Positions 37,705-47,565 of a stretch of DNA of 64,000 nucleotides are shown here, piece by piece. The DNA lies in the NCBI GenBank assembly GCA_965222215.1, contig OZ244931.1, positions 2,666,001 through 2,730,000 of the forward strand, written 5' to 3'. Source of the stretch: JABJAG01 sp965222215 (GTDB lineage: Bacteria; Pseudomonadota; Alphaproteobacteria; UBA6615). The first letter of the stretch is position 1, and each line of letters starts with the position of its first letter. The position numbers and the translations under genes are program-made. Under the pieces are notes generated by a model. That model saw only the letters and a list, made by a program, of their open reading frames with translations, ran no database searches and was not told the origin of the DNA.

Positions 37705-38817
37705 ATGAGTACTGGTCCGTTTTTCCGCGCCCAGAAGGACATGCTCGGCGAACGCCAGCCGCCGGTGACCGAAACCGGCACGATCGGCTGGCTGCGCAAG
37801 AACCTGTTCTCGAGCTGGCTTAACACACTCCTCACACTGGTGGCGGTCTACCTGCTCTGGCTGATCGTCCCGTCGTTCATTGAATGGGCGTTTCTCGATG
37901 CGGACGTCACGGGCGACACCGGCCAGGATTGCACGACCGACGGCGCGTGCTGGGCATGGATCGACCAGCGTATCGACCAGTTCCTGTACGGCTTCTACAC
38001 GGCGAGCGAGTACTGGCGCGTCAACCTGGCCGTCATCCTGCTGATCCCCGCGCTGCTGCCGCTGCTGTTCGACGGCATTCCCTACGCGAAAAAACTCCGC
38101 CTCTTCTCCATCGCGTACCCGGTGATCGCCGGTTTCCTGCTCGTCGGCGGCATCGGCCTGGAAAGCGTGCCGACACGCTCCTTCGGCGGTTTCATGCTGA
38201 ACCTGACCATCGGTCTGTCCGGCATCGTCCTGTCGCTGCCGTTCGGGGTTCTCCTCGCGCTCGGGCGGCGTTCGCGCCTGCCCGCGCTGCGCATGCTGTC
38301 GGTGATTTTCATCGAGCTTGTCCGCGGCGTCCCGCTGATCACCCTGCTGTTCACCGCCGCCATCCTGCTGCCGATGTTCATGCCGGCGAGCTGGAGTCTG
38401 GACCTGATCATCCGCGTCATCGTGGTTGTGACGATGTTTTCCTCGGCCTACATGGCCGAAGTCATTCGCGGTGGCCTGCAGGCGATCCCGAAAGGCCAGT
38501 ACGAGGCGGCGTCCGCGATGGGGCTGGGCTACTGGCAGTCGATGCGGCTGATCGTGCTGCCCCAGGCGCTGAAGATATCGATCCCGGGCATCGTCAACAC
38601 CTTCATCGGCCTGTTCAAGGACACCACGCTCGTCTTCCTGATCGGCATGTTCGACATCCTCGGCATCGCGCGGTCCCTGCAACAGAACCAGGACTGGATC
38701 GGCAATGTGGACGCCGAGGGTTTCCTGTTCACGGCCGTGTTCTTCTTCGTCGTGTGTTTTTCCATGTCGCGTTACTCGATGAACCTCGAGCGCCGCCTCG
38801 ACACCACCAAACGCTGA
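37705..38817 (+). CDS. aapM: General L-amino acid ABC transporter permease AapM
   Basis: The 370-residue partner permease to AapQ. It has an N-terminal extension with a Trp-rich segment (TDGACWAWIDQR), then the permease core with the EAA loop in AEVIRGGLQAIPKGQYEAASAMGLGYW. The ATG at 37705 follows GAGGG. Twelve bases separate its stop from aapP. Length and order confirm the Aap system. Confidence 0.96.
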   Translation: MSTGPFFRAQKDMLGERQPPVTETGTIGWLRKNLFSSWLNTLLTLVAVYLLWLIVPSFIEWAFLDADVTGDTGQDCTTDGACWAWIDQRIDQFLYGFYTASEYWRVNLAVILLIPALLPLLFDGIPYAKKLRLFSIAYPVIAGFLLVGGIGLESVPTRSFGGFMLNLTIGLSGIVLSLPFGVLLALGRRSRLPALRMLSVIFIELVRGVPLITLLFTAAILLPMFMPASWSLDLIIRVIVVVTMFSSAYMAEVIRGGLQAIPKGQYEAASAMGLGYWQSMRLIVLPQALKISIPGIVNTFIGLFKDTTLVFLIGMFDILGIARSLQQNQDWIGNVDAEGFLFTAVFFFVVCFSMSRYSMNLERRLDTTKR

Positions 38818-38829
38818 GCGAGGACCGAT

Positions 38830-39603
38830 ATGTATGTTTCCCAACACGAAAGCGCATCGAGCGGCGACACGCCGACGATCCAGATCAGCGGCCTGAACAA
38901 GTGGTTCGGCTCGTTCCACGTGCTCCGCGATATCGACCTGGAGGTGGCCCAGCGCGAGCGAATCGTCATCTGCGGGCCCTCGGGCAGCGGCAAATCCACC
39001 CTGATCCGTTGCATCAACCGGCTGGAGGAACATCAGGAAGGCTCGATCGTTGTCGACGGCGTGCCGCTGACGAACGATCTGAAACAGATCGACGCCGTGC
39101 GCCGCGAAGTCGGGATGGTGTTCCAGTCCTTCAACCTTTTCCCGCACCTGACGGTGCTGGAGAACTGCACCCTCGCACCGATCTGGGTGCGCAAGACGCC
39201 CAAGGCCGAGGCGGAAGCGGCCGCGATGGAATATCTCGAGCGGGTGAAAATTCCGGAACAGGCGCTGAAGTTCCCGGGCCAGTTGTCCGGCGGCCAGCAG
39301 CAGCGCGTCGCGATTGCCCGTTCGCTGTGCATGAAGCCGAAGATCATGCTGTTCGACGAACCGACCTCGGCGCTCGACCCGGAGATGATCAAGGAAGTGC
39401 TCGACGTGATGGTCGACCTCGCCGAGAGCGGCATGACCATGCTGGTGGTGACCCACGAGATGGGATTCGCCCAGCAGGTCGCCGACCGGGTGATCTTCAT
39501 GGACGAGGGCCAGATCGTCGAGCAGAACACGCCCGACGAGTTCTTCAACAACCCGCAGTCGGACCGGACCAAGCTGTTCCTCAGCCAGATCCTGAGTCAC
39601 TGA
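38830..39603 (+). CDS. aapP: General L-amino acid ABC transporter ATP-binding protein
   Basis: The 257-residue ATPase that energises AapQM. Walker A GPSGSGKST, Q-loop in VGMVFQSFNLFPHL, signature LSGGQQQRVAIARSL, Walker B IMLFDEPTSAL and switch His in VVTHEMGFA are all intact. The ATG at 38830 follows AGGACC. It is the last gene of the operon; a palindromic intergenic repeat follows. Confidence 0.97.
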   Translation: MYVSQHESASSGDTPTIQISGLNKWFGSFHVLRDIDLEVAQRERIVICGPSGSGKSTLIRCINRLEEHQEGSIVVDGVPLTNDLKQIDAVRREVGMVFQSFNLFPHLTVLENCTLAPIWVRKTPKAEAEAAAMEYLERVKIPEQALKFPGQLSGGQQQRVAIARSLCMKPKIMLFDEPTSALDPEMIKEVLDVMVDLAESGMTMLVVTHEMGFAQQVADRVIFMDEGQIVEQNTPDEFFNNPQSDRTKLFLSQILSH

Positions 39604-39622
39604 GGGCGAATACAAGAGACAC

Positions 39623-39707
39623 CGTCATGCCCGGACTTGATCCGGGCATCTTTCTGGCTCAGACATCGGTGCCAGACGAGATGCACGGGTCAGGCCCGTG
39701 CATGACG
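39623..39707. repeat. Interspersed palindromic repeat (GTCATGCCCGG type)
   Basis: CGTCATGCCCGGACTTGATC... (39623-39650) forms a local hairpin GCCCGGA/TCCGGGC, and GAGATGCACGGGTCAGGCCC... (39679-39707) forms another (TGCACGGG/CCCGTGCA), ending CATGACG so that the whole is palindromic. The family is abundant in alphaproteobacterial genomes. It fills the gap between aapP and the AEC gene. Confidence 0.85.
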
Positions 39708-39742
39708 TGAGTGGGGCTCTCCCACAGGAACCACCGTCCGCC

Positions 39743-40666
39743 ATGCTCCAGACCTTCCTCGCACTTGCCCCCATCTTCCTGCTGATCGCCGTCGGCTGGG
39801 CGGCCAAGGCCATCTGGCTCAAGGAAGACGGAATGTGGCGGCCGATCGAGCAGCTCGCCTACTACCTGCTGATCCCGGCATTCGTAGTCCACGACCTGTA
39901 CAACGCCGACCTCCAGTCCCTGCCCTTCACGGGCATGGTCGTCGCGCTGCTGGGCGCGGTCCTCGTCATCGCCCTGTTGCTGGTCGCGGTCCGGCCCGTG
40001 CTGTCGCGCTTTCTCGTACTGGGCGATGCCGGGTTCACGTCGGTGTTTCAGGGATCGATGCGGGCCAACTTCTTCATCACGCTGGCCGCCGCGCCCGCGA
40101 TCCTGCCGGCCGACGGCGCCGCGCTGGTGATTGTCGCGGTCGCCTTCTTCACGGTGCTGGTGAACATTCTCAGCGTTCTCGCGCTCGCCCGCTGGGGCGC
40201 GCAGGGCGAGGCCGACATCGGCAAACTGCTTAAACGGCTCGCCACCAACCCTTTCATTCTTGCCGCCGTGCTCGGCGTGCTCATCAACCTCAGCGGCATT
40301 GGCGTCCCGCAGGTCGTCGACCGCACCATCGGCATGATCGGCGGCGCAGGCGTGCCCGTTGCGCTGTTGACGGCGGGCGCGGGCCTTCGGCTTGCCTCCA
40401 TCGGCGTCCACCTCCCCGGTATTCTCAGCGCCGGGCTTGCCAAGCTGGTGCTCATGCCGTCCATCGCGGTGGGGATCGGCTTGCTCGTCGGGCTGGAGGC
40501 CTCGGTCCTGGCGATGCTCGCCCTGTTCCACAGCCAGCCGACGGCGACGACGTCCTACGTGCTGGCCCGCCAGATGGGCGGCGACCACGAACTCATGGCC
40601 GCCATCCTGACGACCCAGACTTTGCTGGCGATCGTCACGGTTCCCGTGATGCTTGCCCTGCTCTAG
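39743..40666 (+). CDS. AEC family transporter
   Basis: A 307-residue membrane protein of the auxin efflux carrier family with about ten hydrophobic segments in two inverted halves. Recognisable parts are the N-terminal LAPIFLLIAVGWAAK and the central FQGSMRANFFITL and GAGVPVALLTAGAGLRL. Related bacterial proteins export malonate, malate or other carboxylates, but the substrate here is not evident. The start ATG 39743 gives the standard N terminus. Convergent with the MetE-like gene, with a 4-base overlap of stops. Confidence 0.9.
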   Translation: MLQTFLALAPIFLLIAVGWAAKAIWLKEDGMWRPIEQLAYYLLIPAFVVHDLYNADLQSLPFTGMVVALLGAVLVIALLLVAVRPVLSRFLVLGDAGFTSVFQGSMRANFFITLAAAPAILPADGAALVIVAVAFFTVLVNILSVLALARWGAQGEADIGKLLKRLATNPFILAAVLGVLINLSGIGVPQVVDRTIGMIGGAGVPVALLTAGAGLRLASIGVHLPGILSAGLAKLVLMPSIAVGIGLLVGLEASVLAMLALFHSQPTATTSYVLARQMGGDHELMAAILTTQTLLAIVTVPVMLALL

Positions 40667-41781
40667 CCCCAGACCGCCTCGGCCACTTCCACCAGCCGCG
40701 CGAGTTTCGCCTTCTCGTCGTCCTCGGTCAGTTCGTTGCCGTGGACCGTCGAGGAGAAGCCGCACTGGGGGCTGATCGCGAGCTGTTCCAGCGGCGCGTA
40801 TTGTGCCGCTGCGTCAATCCGGCGCTTGAGCTCGTCTACGCTCTCCAGATCGGGCCGCTTCGTGGTCATGATCCCCAGCACCACCGTCTTGCCTTCCGGC
40901 AGGAAACGCAGCGGCGCGAAATCGCCGGACCGGTCGTCGTCGTACTCCATGAAAAAGCCGTCCACGTCGAGCTCGTTGAACAGGATATCGGCGACCGGCT
41001 CGTAGCCGCCCTGCGCCACCCACGCGCTGCGGAAGTTCCCGCGGCACATGTGAACGGTGATCGCCATGTCGTCCGGGCGCCCGGCGATGGATTCGTTCAG
41101 CAGCCGGCAGTAGGTCCGCGGCAGTTCGTCGGGGTCTTCGCCCATCTCGCGCGTGGCCTCGCGGATCTTGCCGTCGCACAGGTAGGCGAAGTTGGTGTCG
41201 TCGAACTGCATGTAGCGCAGGCCCGCCTCGGCCAGCGCCATCACCTCGGCGTTGTAGGCGGCGGCAAGATCCGCATAGAACGCGTCGAGGTCGGGATAGA
41301 TCTCCTCGCTGATCGCCTTCCGTCCGCCCCGGAAATGCAGCATCGACGGCGACGGCACGCAGACCTTCGCGGTGCGGCTCGTGACGGATTTCAGATATTC
41401 GAAGTCGCGAAGCTGGATATCCCGGCTGTGCACGAGCTTTGCCTCGACCGTCATGGTCGGTGGCACGAAGCCGACTTCCGATCCGTCGTCCTTGCGGAAA
41501 TGCGCGGCGAAATTGCCTTCGGTGATCTTCACGCCGTCGATCTGTTCGAGAAAGTCCAGATGCCACATGTAGCGGCGGTACTCGCCGTCGGTCACCCCTT
41601 GAAGGCCGGCGTCTTCCTGCAGCTTCACCACGTCGGCGATGCATTCGTCCTCGATACCGCGCAAAGTGTCCGCATCGATCTGGCCTTTGGCCGCCCTGTC
41701 CCGCGCCTCCACAAGACGCGCCGGGCGAAGCAGACTGCCGACCTGATCCGCGCGAAACGGCGGATTTCCGTTCAAGGCCAT
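40663..41781 (-). CDS. MetE-like (cobalamin-independent methionine synthase C-terminal) methyltransferase
   Basis: A 372-residue single-domain protein resembling the zinc-binding C-terminal half of MetE and the related epoxyalkane:CoM transferase family. The opening RADQVGSLLRPARL and the substrate region MQFDDTNFAYLCDG are typical. Zinc ligands are suggested by His-x-Cys in VHMCRGN and a C-terminal Cys in ISPQCGFSS. It is too short for full MetE, so it probably transfers methyl or alkyl groups between thiols. The start ATG 41781 has GGGGAGAG. It is convergent with the AEC gene and divergent from the VOC gene. Confidence 0.88.
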   Translation of the reverse strand: MALNGNPPFRADQVGSLLRPARLVEARDRAAKGQIDADTLRGIEDECIADVVKLQEDAGLQGVTDGEYRRYMWHLDFLEQIDGVKITEGNFAAHFRKDDGSEVGFVPPTMTVEAKLVHSRDIQLRDFEYLKSVTSRTAKVCVPSPSMLHFRGGRKAISEEIYPDLDAFYADLAAAYNAEVMALAEAGLRYMQFDDTNFAYLCDGKIREATREMGEDPDELPRTYCRLLNESIAGRPDDMAITVHMCRGNFRSAWVAQGGYEPVADILFNELDVDGFFMEYDDDRSGDFAPLRFLPEGKTVVLGIMTTKRPDLESVDELKRRIDAAAQYAPLEQLAISPQCGFSSTVHGNELTEDDEKAKLARLVEVAEAVWG

Positions 41782-41790
41782 TTTACTCTC

Positions 41791-41814
41791 CCCTGTTCGC
41801 CCCCCTGTTCGCCA
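41791..41814. repeat. Tandem 12-base repeat in the MetE-like leader
   Basis: CCCTGTTCGCCC is present twice head to tail, on the minus strand directly upstream of the ribosome-binding site of the MetE-like gene. It may be a replication-slippage product or influence translation. No riboswitch fold was seen in the 124-base gap. Confidence 0.6.
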
Positions 41815-41905
41815 TCAGTATGCCCGGCCCGGCACTCGCACGCATCCCGACATTGGCCCCCGGAGGCGGGACCGCTAGACTCCCCCCAACTGAAATGAGG
41901 CGCGC

Positions 41906-42349
41906 ATGAATATCGAGACCATCGACCATATCGGCATCCGCGTGGCGGACCTGGACCGCGCGATGGCGTTCTACGGCCTGTTCGGCTTCAAAGTCGTCCA
42001 CAAGGCCGACAACGACCCCGTGGCGGTCGTGAAGAACGCCGACGATGTCGAACTCAACCTCGTGTTCAATTCCAACGACGACAATGGGGGCGACAACATC
42101 CTGATGGATGTCCCGACCAAGTATCCGGGCTTCACACATGTGGCGTTCCGGGTGGATTCGATACTGGAGACCGTCCGGACCCTGCGCGACAACGACATCG
42201 AGATCACCCAGGGCCCGGTGAAGTTCGGGCGCGACGGGCATGTGTCGGTGTTCGTGCGCGACCCCGACCGCAACACCCTGGAGTTCCGGGGCCGCGAGGA
42301 AGACCTGTCCGCCATCGGCGGCGTCCAGAAGTACGAAAACGAGAACTAG
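41906..42349 (+). CDS. VOC family (glyoxalase-like) protein
   Basis: A 147-residue vicinal-oxygen-chelate protein with two beta-alpha-beta-beta-beta modules. Candidate metal ligands are His10 (TIDHIGIRVADLDRA), and a second-half His in THVAFRVD plus Glu in NTLEFRGRE, as in lactoylglutathione lyases and extradiol dioxygenases. The ATG follows GAGG. Twelve bases separate it from the cyclase-family gene, so the two form a small operon convergent with the catabolic ABC locus. The reaction is unknown. Confidence 0.88.
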   Translation: MNIETIDHIGIRVADLDRAMAFYGLFGFKVVHKADNDPVAVVKNADDVELNLVFNSNDDNGGDNILMDVPTKYPGFTHVAFRVDSILETVRTLRDNDIEITQGPVKFGRDGHVSVFVRDPDRNTLEFRGREEDLSAIGGVQKYENEN

Positions 42350-42360
42350 GGAGCGAACCC

Positions 42361-43053
42361 ATGCAACTGATCGACCTGAGCGGTGAAATTTTCCACAAAT
42401 GCCCGACCCTGCCGAACCATCCGCCGGCGGTGATCACGGACTGGAACACCCACGACACCTTCCGCGAGGCCGAGGGCGTGAAGTTCTCGATCGCGTCGAA
42501 ATACATGTCGTTCGGCGAGCACACCGGCAGCCATGTCGATGCGCCGGTGCATTTCGACGCCGACCCGAACGCGCAATCGGTCGACCAGATGCCGCTGGAG
42601 GATTTCTACACCGAGGCCGTCTGCCTCGACCTGTCCCATGTGGAACTGAAGAGCCGCATCGGCATCGACGAACTGGAGGCGGCGGAGAAAGCCGCGGGGA
42701 TCGAGATCCGGCCGCGCGACACCGTGCTGCTCTATATGGCGCACTACGACCGGACGTTCGGCACACCGGAATTCATGACGGACTTTCCCGGGCTCACGAA
42801 GGAATCCGCCGAGTGGCTCGGCCGCAAGGGCATCGTCATGTTCGGCGTCGAGGCGGCGAGCCCCGGCCGTCCCGGCAAGGACAATTTCGAGGTCCACCTC
42901 GTCTGCCGGGACATGGGCTTCACCCACATGGAGGGCCTTGCCAACCTCCACCAGGTGGTCGGCAAGGGCCGCTTTCGCTTTATCGCGTTTCCGCTGAAAA
43001 TCCGTGGCGGCACGGGCAGTCCCATTCGCCCGGTCGCTTTGATCGACGAGTAG
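42361..43053 (+). CDS. Cyclase family protein (kynurenine-formamidase-like hydrolase)
   Basis: A 230-residue metal-dependent hydrolase of the cyclase family. The signature H-x-G-x-H-x-D-x-x-x-H is clear in GEHTGSHVDAPVHFD; SFGEHTG replaces the usual GTH with GSH. Further family marks are DTVLLYMAHYDRTFG and MFGVEAASPG. Members include kynurenine formamidase, isatin hydrolase and related ring-opening amidases or lactone hydrolases. The ATG follows GGGAG. Its stop is 3 bases from the convergent SDR gene. Confidence 0.9.
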   Translation: MQLIDLSGEIFHKCPTLPNHPPAVITDWNTHDTFREAEGVKFSIASKYMSFGEHTGSHVDAPVHFDADPNAQSVDQMPLEDFYTEAVCLDLSHVELKSRIGIDELEAAEKAAGIEIRPRDTVLLYMAHYDRTFGTPEFMTDFPGLTKESAEWLGRKGIVMFGVEAASPGRPGKDNFEVHLVCRDMGFTHMEGLANLHQVVGKGRFRFIAFPLKIRGGTGSPIRPVALIDE

Positions 43054-43056
43054 AGG

Positions 43057-43812
43057 TCAGACCGCCGTCAGGCCGCCGTCGACCGCCAGCACGTGTCCGG
43101 TGACGGATTTCTGCTCCGGCGCCGACAGGAACAGCACCGCAGACGCGATCTCCTCCGGGTCGGGAAAATTCCCCAGGGGAATGCGCGCCAGCATGCCCGC
43201 GCGACGCTCCGGGTCTTTCAGGATTTCCTGACGGCTCTCGGTCATCACCGTCGTCGGCGCGACGGCGTTCACGCGGATGCCGTGCTCGGCCCATTCGACG
43301 GCGTGCATCCGCGACATCTGGATCAGCCCGCCCTTGGTGATCCCGTAGACCGACCGGCCGGCAAGCCCCGTGATCCCGTGGGTCGACGCAATGTTGACGA
43401 TGGCGCCGCCATGGCCCGCGTCGATACAGTGCGCGGCGAAGCGGCCTGACAGGAAATAGGCACCCTTGAGGTTGACGTCGACGACGGCATCCCACTCGTC
43501 CCAGGTCACGTCGACGGCGGCGCGGTGCAGCGGCACGGCCGCGTTATTAACCAATACGTCCAGCCCGCCGAGCCCGTCGATGGCGGCCTGGCAGCCCGAC
43601 CGGATGCTGTCCTCCGTCCGCAGGTCGAGGCTGACAGCAACGGCATTCACGTCGCCGAGCGCGGGATCGCCCATCACCGGATCGAGCATCGCCGCGTCGA
43701 TATCTGCCAGGGCGACGTCGTAACCGGCCCGCGCGAAGGTCAGCGCCGTCTCGCGGCCGAGACCGGTCGACGCGCCGGTGACGAGGGCCCGTCGGTTCGC
43801 ACCCGTGCTCAT
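43057..43812 (-). CDS. Short-chain dehydrogenase/reductase
   Basis: A 251-residue classical SDR. NAD(P)-binding TGASTGLGRE, the NNAA motif (VLVNNAAVPL), and the catalytic Ser-Tyr-Lys (INIAS...YGITKGG) with VNAVAPT are all present. The true start is ATG 43812, overlapping the cupin stop by 4 bases (ATGA); the long frame upstream of it is spurious. It is the last gene of the minus-strand ABC locus and would oxidise or reduce a substrate brought in by the transporter. Substrate unknown. Confidence 0.92.
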   Translation of the reverse strand: MSTGANRRALVTGASTGLGRETALTFARAGYDVALADIDAAMLDPVMGDPALGDVNAVAVSLDLRTEDSIRSGCQAAIDGLGGLDVLVNNAAVPLHRAAVDVTWDEWDAVVDVNLKGAYFLSGRFAAHCIDAGHGGAIVNIASTHGITGLAGRSVYGITKGGLIQMSRMHAVEWAEHGIRVNAVAPTTVMTESRQEILKDPERRAGMLARIPLGNFPDPEEIASAVLFLSAPEQKSVTGHVLAVDGGLTAV

Positions 43813-44345
43813 GCGCCCACCAGGTCGCCCGCTTCGTTCCGCGCGAGGCCGGATTTTTCCGCCGCGTCGTTGATCGTCGGGTGCCAGTCGACCCGGCCCG
43901 CGTCCGGCCCGCCAATGATGGTCAGCAACGTGCCCTTGCCTTCGCTGACATGCCGGAAGCCGCGATAGACGCCCTGCGGAACACTGATCGAATCGAAGGG
44001 CTGGAGCGTGATCGACTTCTCGCCCTCTTCCGTGTCCCAGTAGACCTCCCAGTCGCCGATCAGCGGCATGAAAACTTCCTCGGTCTCGTGCGCGTGCAGC
44101 GCCGCCCCGTTGCCCTGCTCGGCCTGGATCATGCCCAGGTTGAAGCCCTTGGCGGGCAACGGAATGTTCGGGTTCAACTCGGGCTTGTCCGTCGCCTCGA
44201 CGACGCCCATGCCGACGATATTGATCTTGAAGCGGCGGTGTCCCGGCAACCGGCTGTCGACGAAGGCTTCCTCGGACCCGGTGAGTTCGGAGAAACGGGC
44301 TACGAACTGCTCCATCTCCTGAACCGACACATTGTTGATATCCAT
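43809..44345 (-). CDS. Cupin domain protein
   Basis: A 178-residue cupin. Metal ligands are suggested by His-x-His-x3-Glu in LHAHETEEVF and a second-motif His in GFRHVSEG. The ATG at 44345 has a strong AAGGAGA. It lies between the ketopantoate-reductase-like and SDR genes in the same operon and may be a dioxygenase, isomerase or binding protein for the transported substrate. Not assigned further. Confidence 0.88.
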   Translation of the reverse strand: MDINNVSVQEMEQFVARFSELTGSEEAFVDSRLPGHRRFKINIVGMGVVEATDKPELNPNIPLPAKGFNLGMIQAEQGNGAALHAHETEEVFMPLIGDWEVYWDTEEGEKSITLQPFDSISVPQGVYRGFRHVSEGKGTLLTIIGGPDAGRVDWHPTINDAAEKSGLARNEAGDLVGA

Positions 44346-44362
44346 CAGCCTGTCTCCTTCGT

Positions 44363-45304
44363 CTATTCGTCTTCGGCGACCCGCCTGTCGTGCACCGCGA
44401 GCCCGGCCCGGGCTGCCAGCAGGATCGGGGTATGGAGCCCGGCGGCCTGCGCCCGGTCGACCATGTCGCCGATAATGTGGGCGCCCTCGGTGGGGCGTCC
44501 AGCCTGAACGTCGCGCAGCATCGAGGAGGCAAATTTCGATCCCTGAGTCGAGAACATCCGCTCGTAGGTCTCAATGGTCTTCTGCGTCACCGTGTGGCCG
44601 AGTGCATCGGCCGTATCCCGGCATTCCTCAAGCGCAGCCGTCAGGAACTCGTGCCCGCTCGGGGTGTCGAGGATCTCGCCCACTGTGGCGCGTGACAGGG
44701 TGTTCACCGACGACATCGCGCACAGCATGGCGAACTTGTCCCACATGCTCTGGCTGATGTCTTCCTGGAGGTCGATATCGAACTTCACCGCGTCGTTGAG
44801 CGCCGCAAAAGCCTGCACGCGGTCCGACATGCTGCCGTCCAACTCGCCATAGGCGATCCGGTGGAAGTCGCCGAAATGGTTGATGTCGCCGGTCTCCGCA
44901 TCGACGCCCGCGCCGATATAGGTCGTCCCGCCAAGGACCTTCTCCGTGCCGAACCGGGCCTGAAGGACGTCGATCTGCTTCATGCCGTTGAGCAGCGGGA
45001 TGATGGCCGTGTCGTCGCCGACAGCCGGCGCGATCGCATCCATCGCCCCGTCGAGGTGGTAGGCCTTGCAGGTCAGGATGATCAGGTCGAAGGGCGCGTC
45101 GATCTCGTCGGTGGTGACAGTCTTCATATCGGGGACATCTGCGTCATCGAAGTGATCGCTATTGATCCGGATGCCGTTGGCTGCGACCTGCTCACGGCGC
45201 TTGCCGCGCAGCAGGAAGGTGGTGTCCACCCCGCCCTCGGTCAGGCGCGCGCCGAAATAGCCGCCGACCCCGCCGGCGCCGAGCACAAGAATTCGCAATG
45301 ACAT
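44363..45304 (-). CDS. Ketopantoate reductase-like (ApbA/PanE family) protein
   Basis: A 313-residue NADPH-dependent reductase of the 2-dehydropantoate 2-reductase family. The Rossmann motif GAGGVGGYFGARL is at residues 8-20, and the catalytic Lys is in LTCKAYHLDGAM. The C-terminal domain shows KFAMLCAMSSVNTL. In this operon, between a transporter ATPase gene (6-base gap) and a cupin, it is more likely a paralogue for a catabolic 2-oxo acid than a pantothenate-synthesis enzyme. Confidence 0.88.
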   Translation of the reverse strand: MSLRILVLGAGGVGGYFGARLTEGGVDTTFLLRGKRREQVAANGIRINSDHFDDADVPDMKTVTTDEIDAPFDLIILTCKAYHLDGAMDAIAPAVGDDTAIIPLLNGMKQIDVLQARFGTEKVLGGTTYIGAGVDAETGDINHFGDFHRIAYGELDGSMSDRVQAFAALNDAVKFDIDLQEDISQSMWDKFAMLCAMSSVNTLSRATVGEILDTPSGHEFLTAALEECRDTADALGHTVTQKTIETYERMFSTQGSKFASSMLRDVQAGRPTEGAHIIGDMVDRAQAAGLHTPILLAARAGLAVHDRRVAEDE

Positions 45305-45310
45305 TTCAGG

Positions 45311-46443
<1,133 letters not shown>

Positions 46444-46447
<4 letters not shown>

Positions 46448-47553
46448 GGCTGCACCGCCAGGGTGTGATCTGGATCAAAATGAAGAAAAACCTTCTCGCC
46501 GGCCCGCAAACGGGATCGCGGGTGGGCGATAACCTTCCACTCGAAGTCGCCCCATTGCACGCGGCAATCGACGTAGCTGCCGAGGAAAATCGCGTGGGTC
46601 ACCTCTCCTTCGAGGTTCGCATCGGCGCTACCCTCGCGCTCGGCGCGCACATTCTCGGGCCGAACCGACAGCACGGCGTCGTCGCCGGTGGAGATACCCG
46701 GGCCAAGCCGGCACGGCACGGTGATCGAACTGCCGTTCTGCCCCACTTCGACGTTGGCACGGCCGTCATCCGCCACGTCGAGGACCTTGCCCTTGATGAG
46801 GTTGGCGACGCCGATGAAGTTACTGACGTACTCGTTGACGGGCTTCGAATAGATTTCTACCGGCCCGCCGCGCTGCTCGATCTTGCCCTTGCTCATGACG
46901 ATGATCTCGTCGCTCATCACCAGCGCTTCCGACTGATCATGGGTCACGTAGATCGCCGTGATGCCGACCTCGTTCTGGATACGCTTGAGCTCGACCCGCA
47001 TGATCTCGCGCAGCTTCAGGTCAAGGTTCGACAGCGGCTCATCGAACAGGAGCAGCCGCGGCTTCGCGACCACCGCGCGCGCCAGCGAGGCGCGCTGCTG
47101 CTGGCCGCCCGACAGGTTGGTGGCCAGGCTGTTGGCCCAGTCAGTCAGCCCGACGAGCTTGAGCACTTCCGCCACCCGGTCGTCGATCTCGGCGCGATCG
47201 ATCTTCCGTATCTCCAGCGGATAGGCCACATTCTGCGCCACCGTCATATGCGGCCAGATCGCGTAGCTCTGGAAAACCATGCCGATGTCGCGCTGCTCCG
47301 GCGGCAGGAACAGGCCTTCAGACGGCGAGGTAAACACCGTATCGCCGACCCGGATACGCCCGCCATCGATCGTGTGCAGCCCTGCGATGCTCATCAGGGT
47401 CGTGGTCTTGCCGCAGCCCGAAGGGCCGAGCAGGGTCAGGAACGAGCCTTCGGGAATGCCGAAGGAAATGTCGTCCACGGCCCGGTCGTTACCGAACCAT
47501 TTGACCAGGTTCTGGACCTCGAGATAGGCCCCATTCGTTTCAGCGGCGCACAT
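46444..47553 (-). CDS. ABC transporter ATP-binding protein (Fbp/Pot type), first copy
   Basis: A 369-residue ATPase with the same organisation as the next gene: Walker A GPSGCGKTT, signature LSGGQQQRASLARAV, Walker B LLFDEPLSNLD, and a C-terminal TOBE-like region. It differs enough from the second copy to be an old paralogue rather than a recent duplication. It starts 12 bases after the permease stop and overlaps the next gene by 4 bases. Confidence 0.93.
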
Positions 47554-47565
47554 AACGAACCTCCC

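Noticed and set aside
41782..41905. SAM-type riboswitch in front of the MetE-like gene
   Set aside because: No conserved SAM-I or SAM-II core could be found; only a tandem 12-base repeat is present.
43813..44574. Extension of the SDR frame upstream of 43812
   Set aside because: It overlaps the cupin and reductase genes in another register; the SDR N terminus begins at 43812 with the expected TGASTGLG motif.
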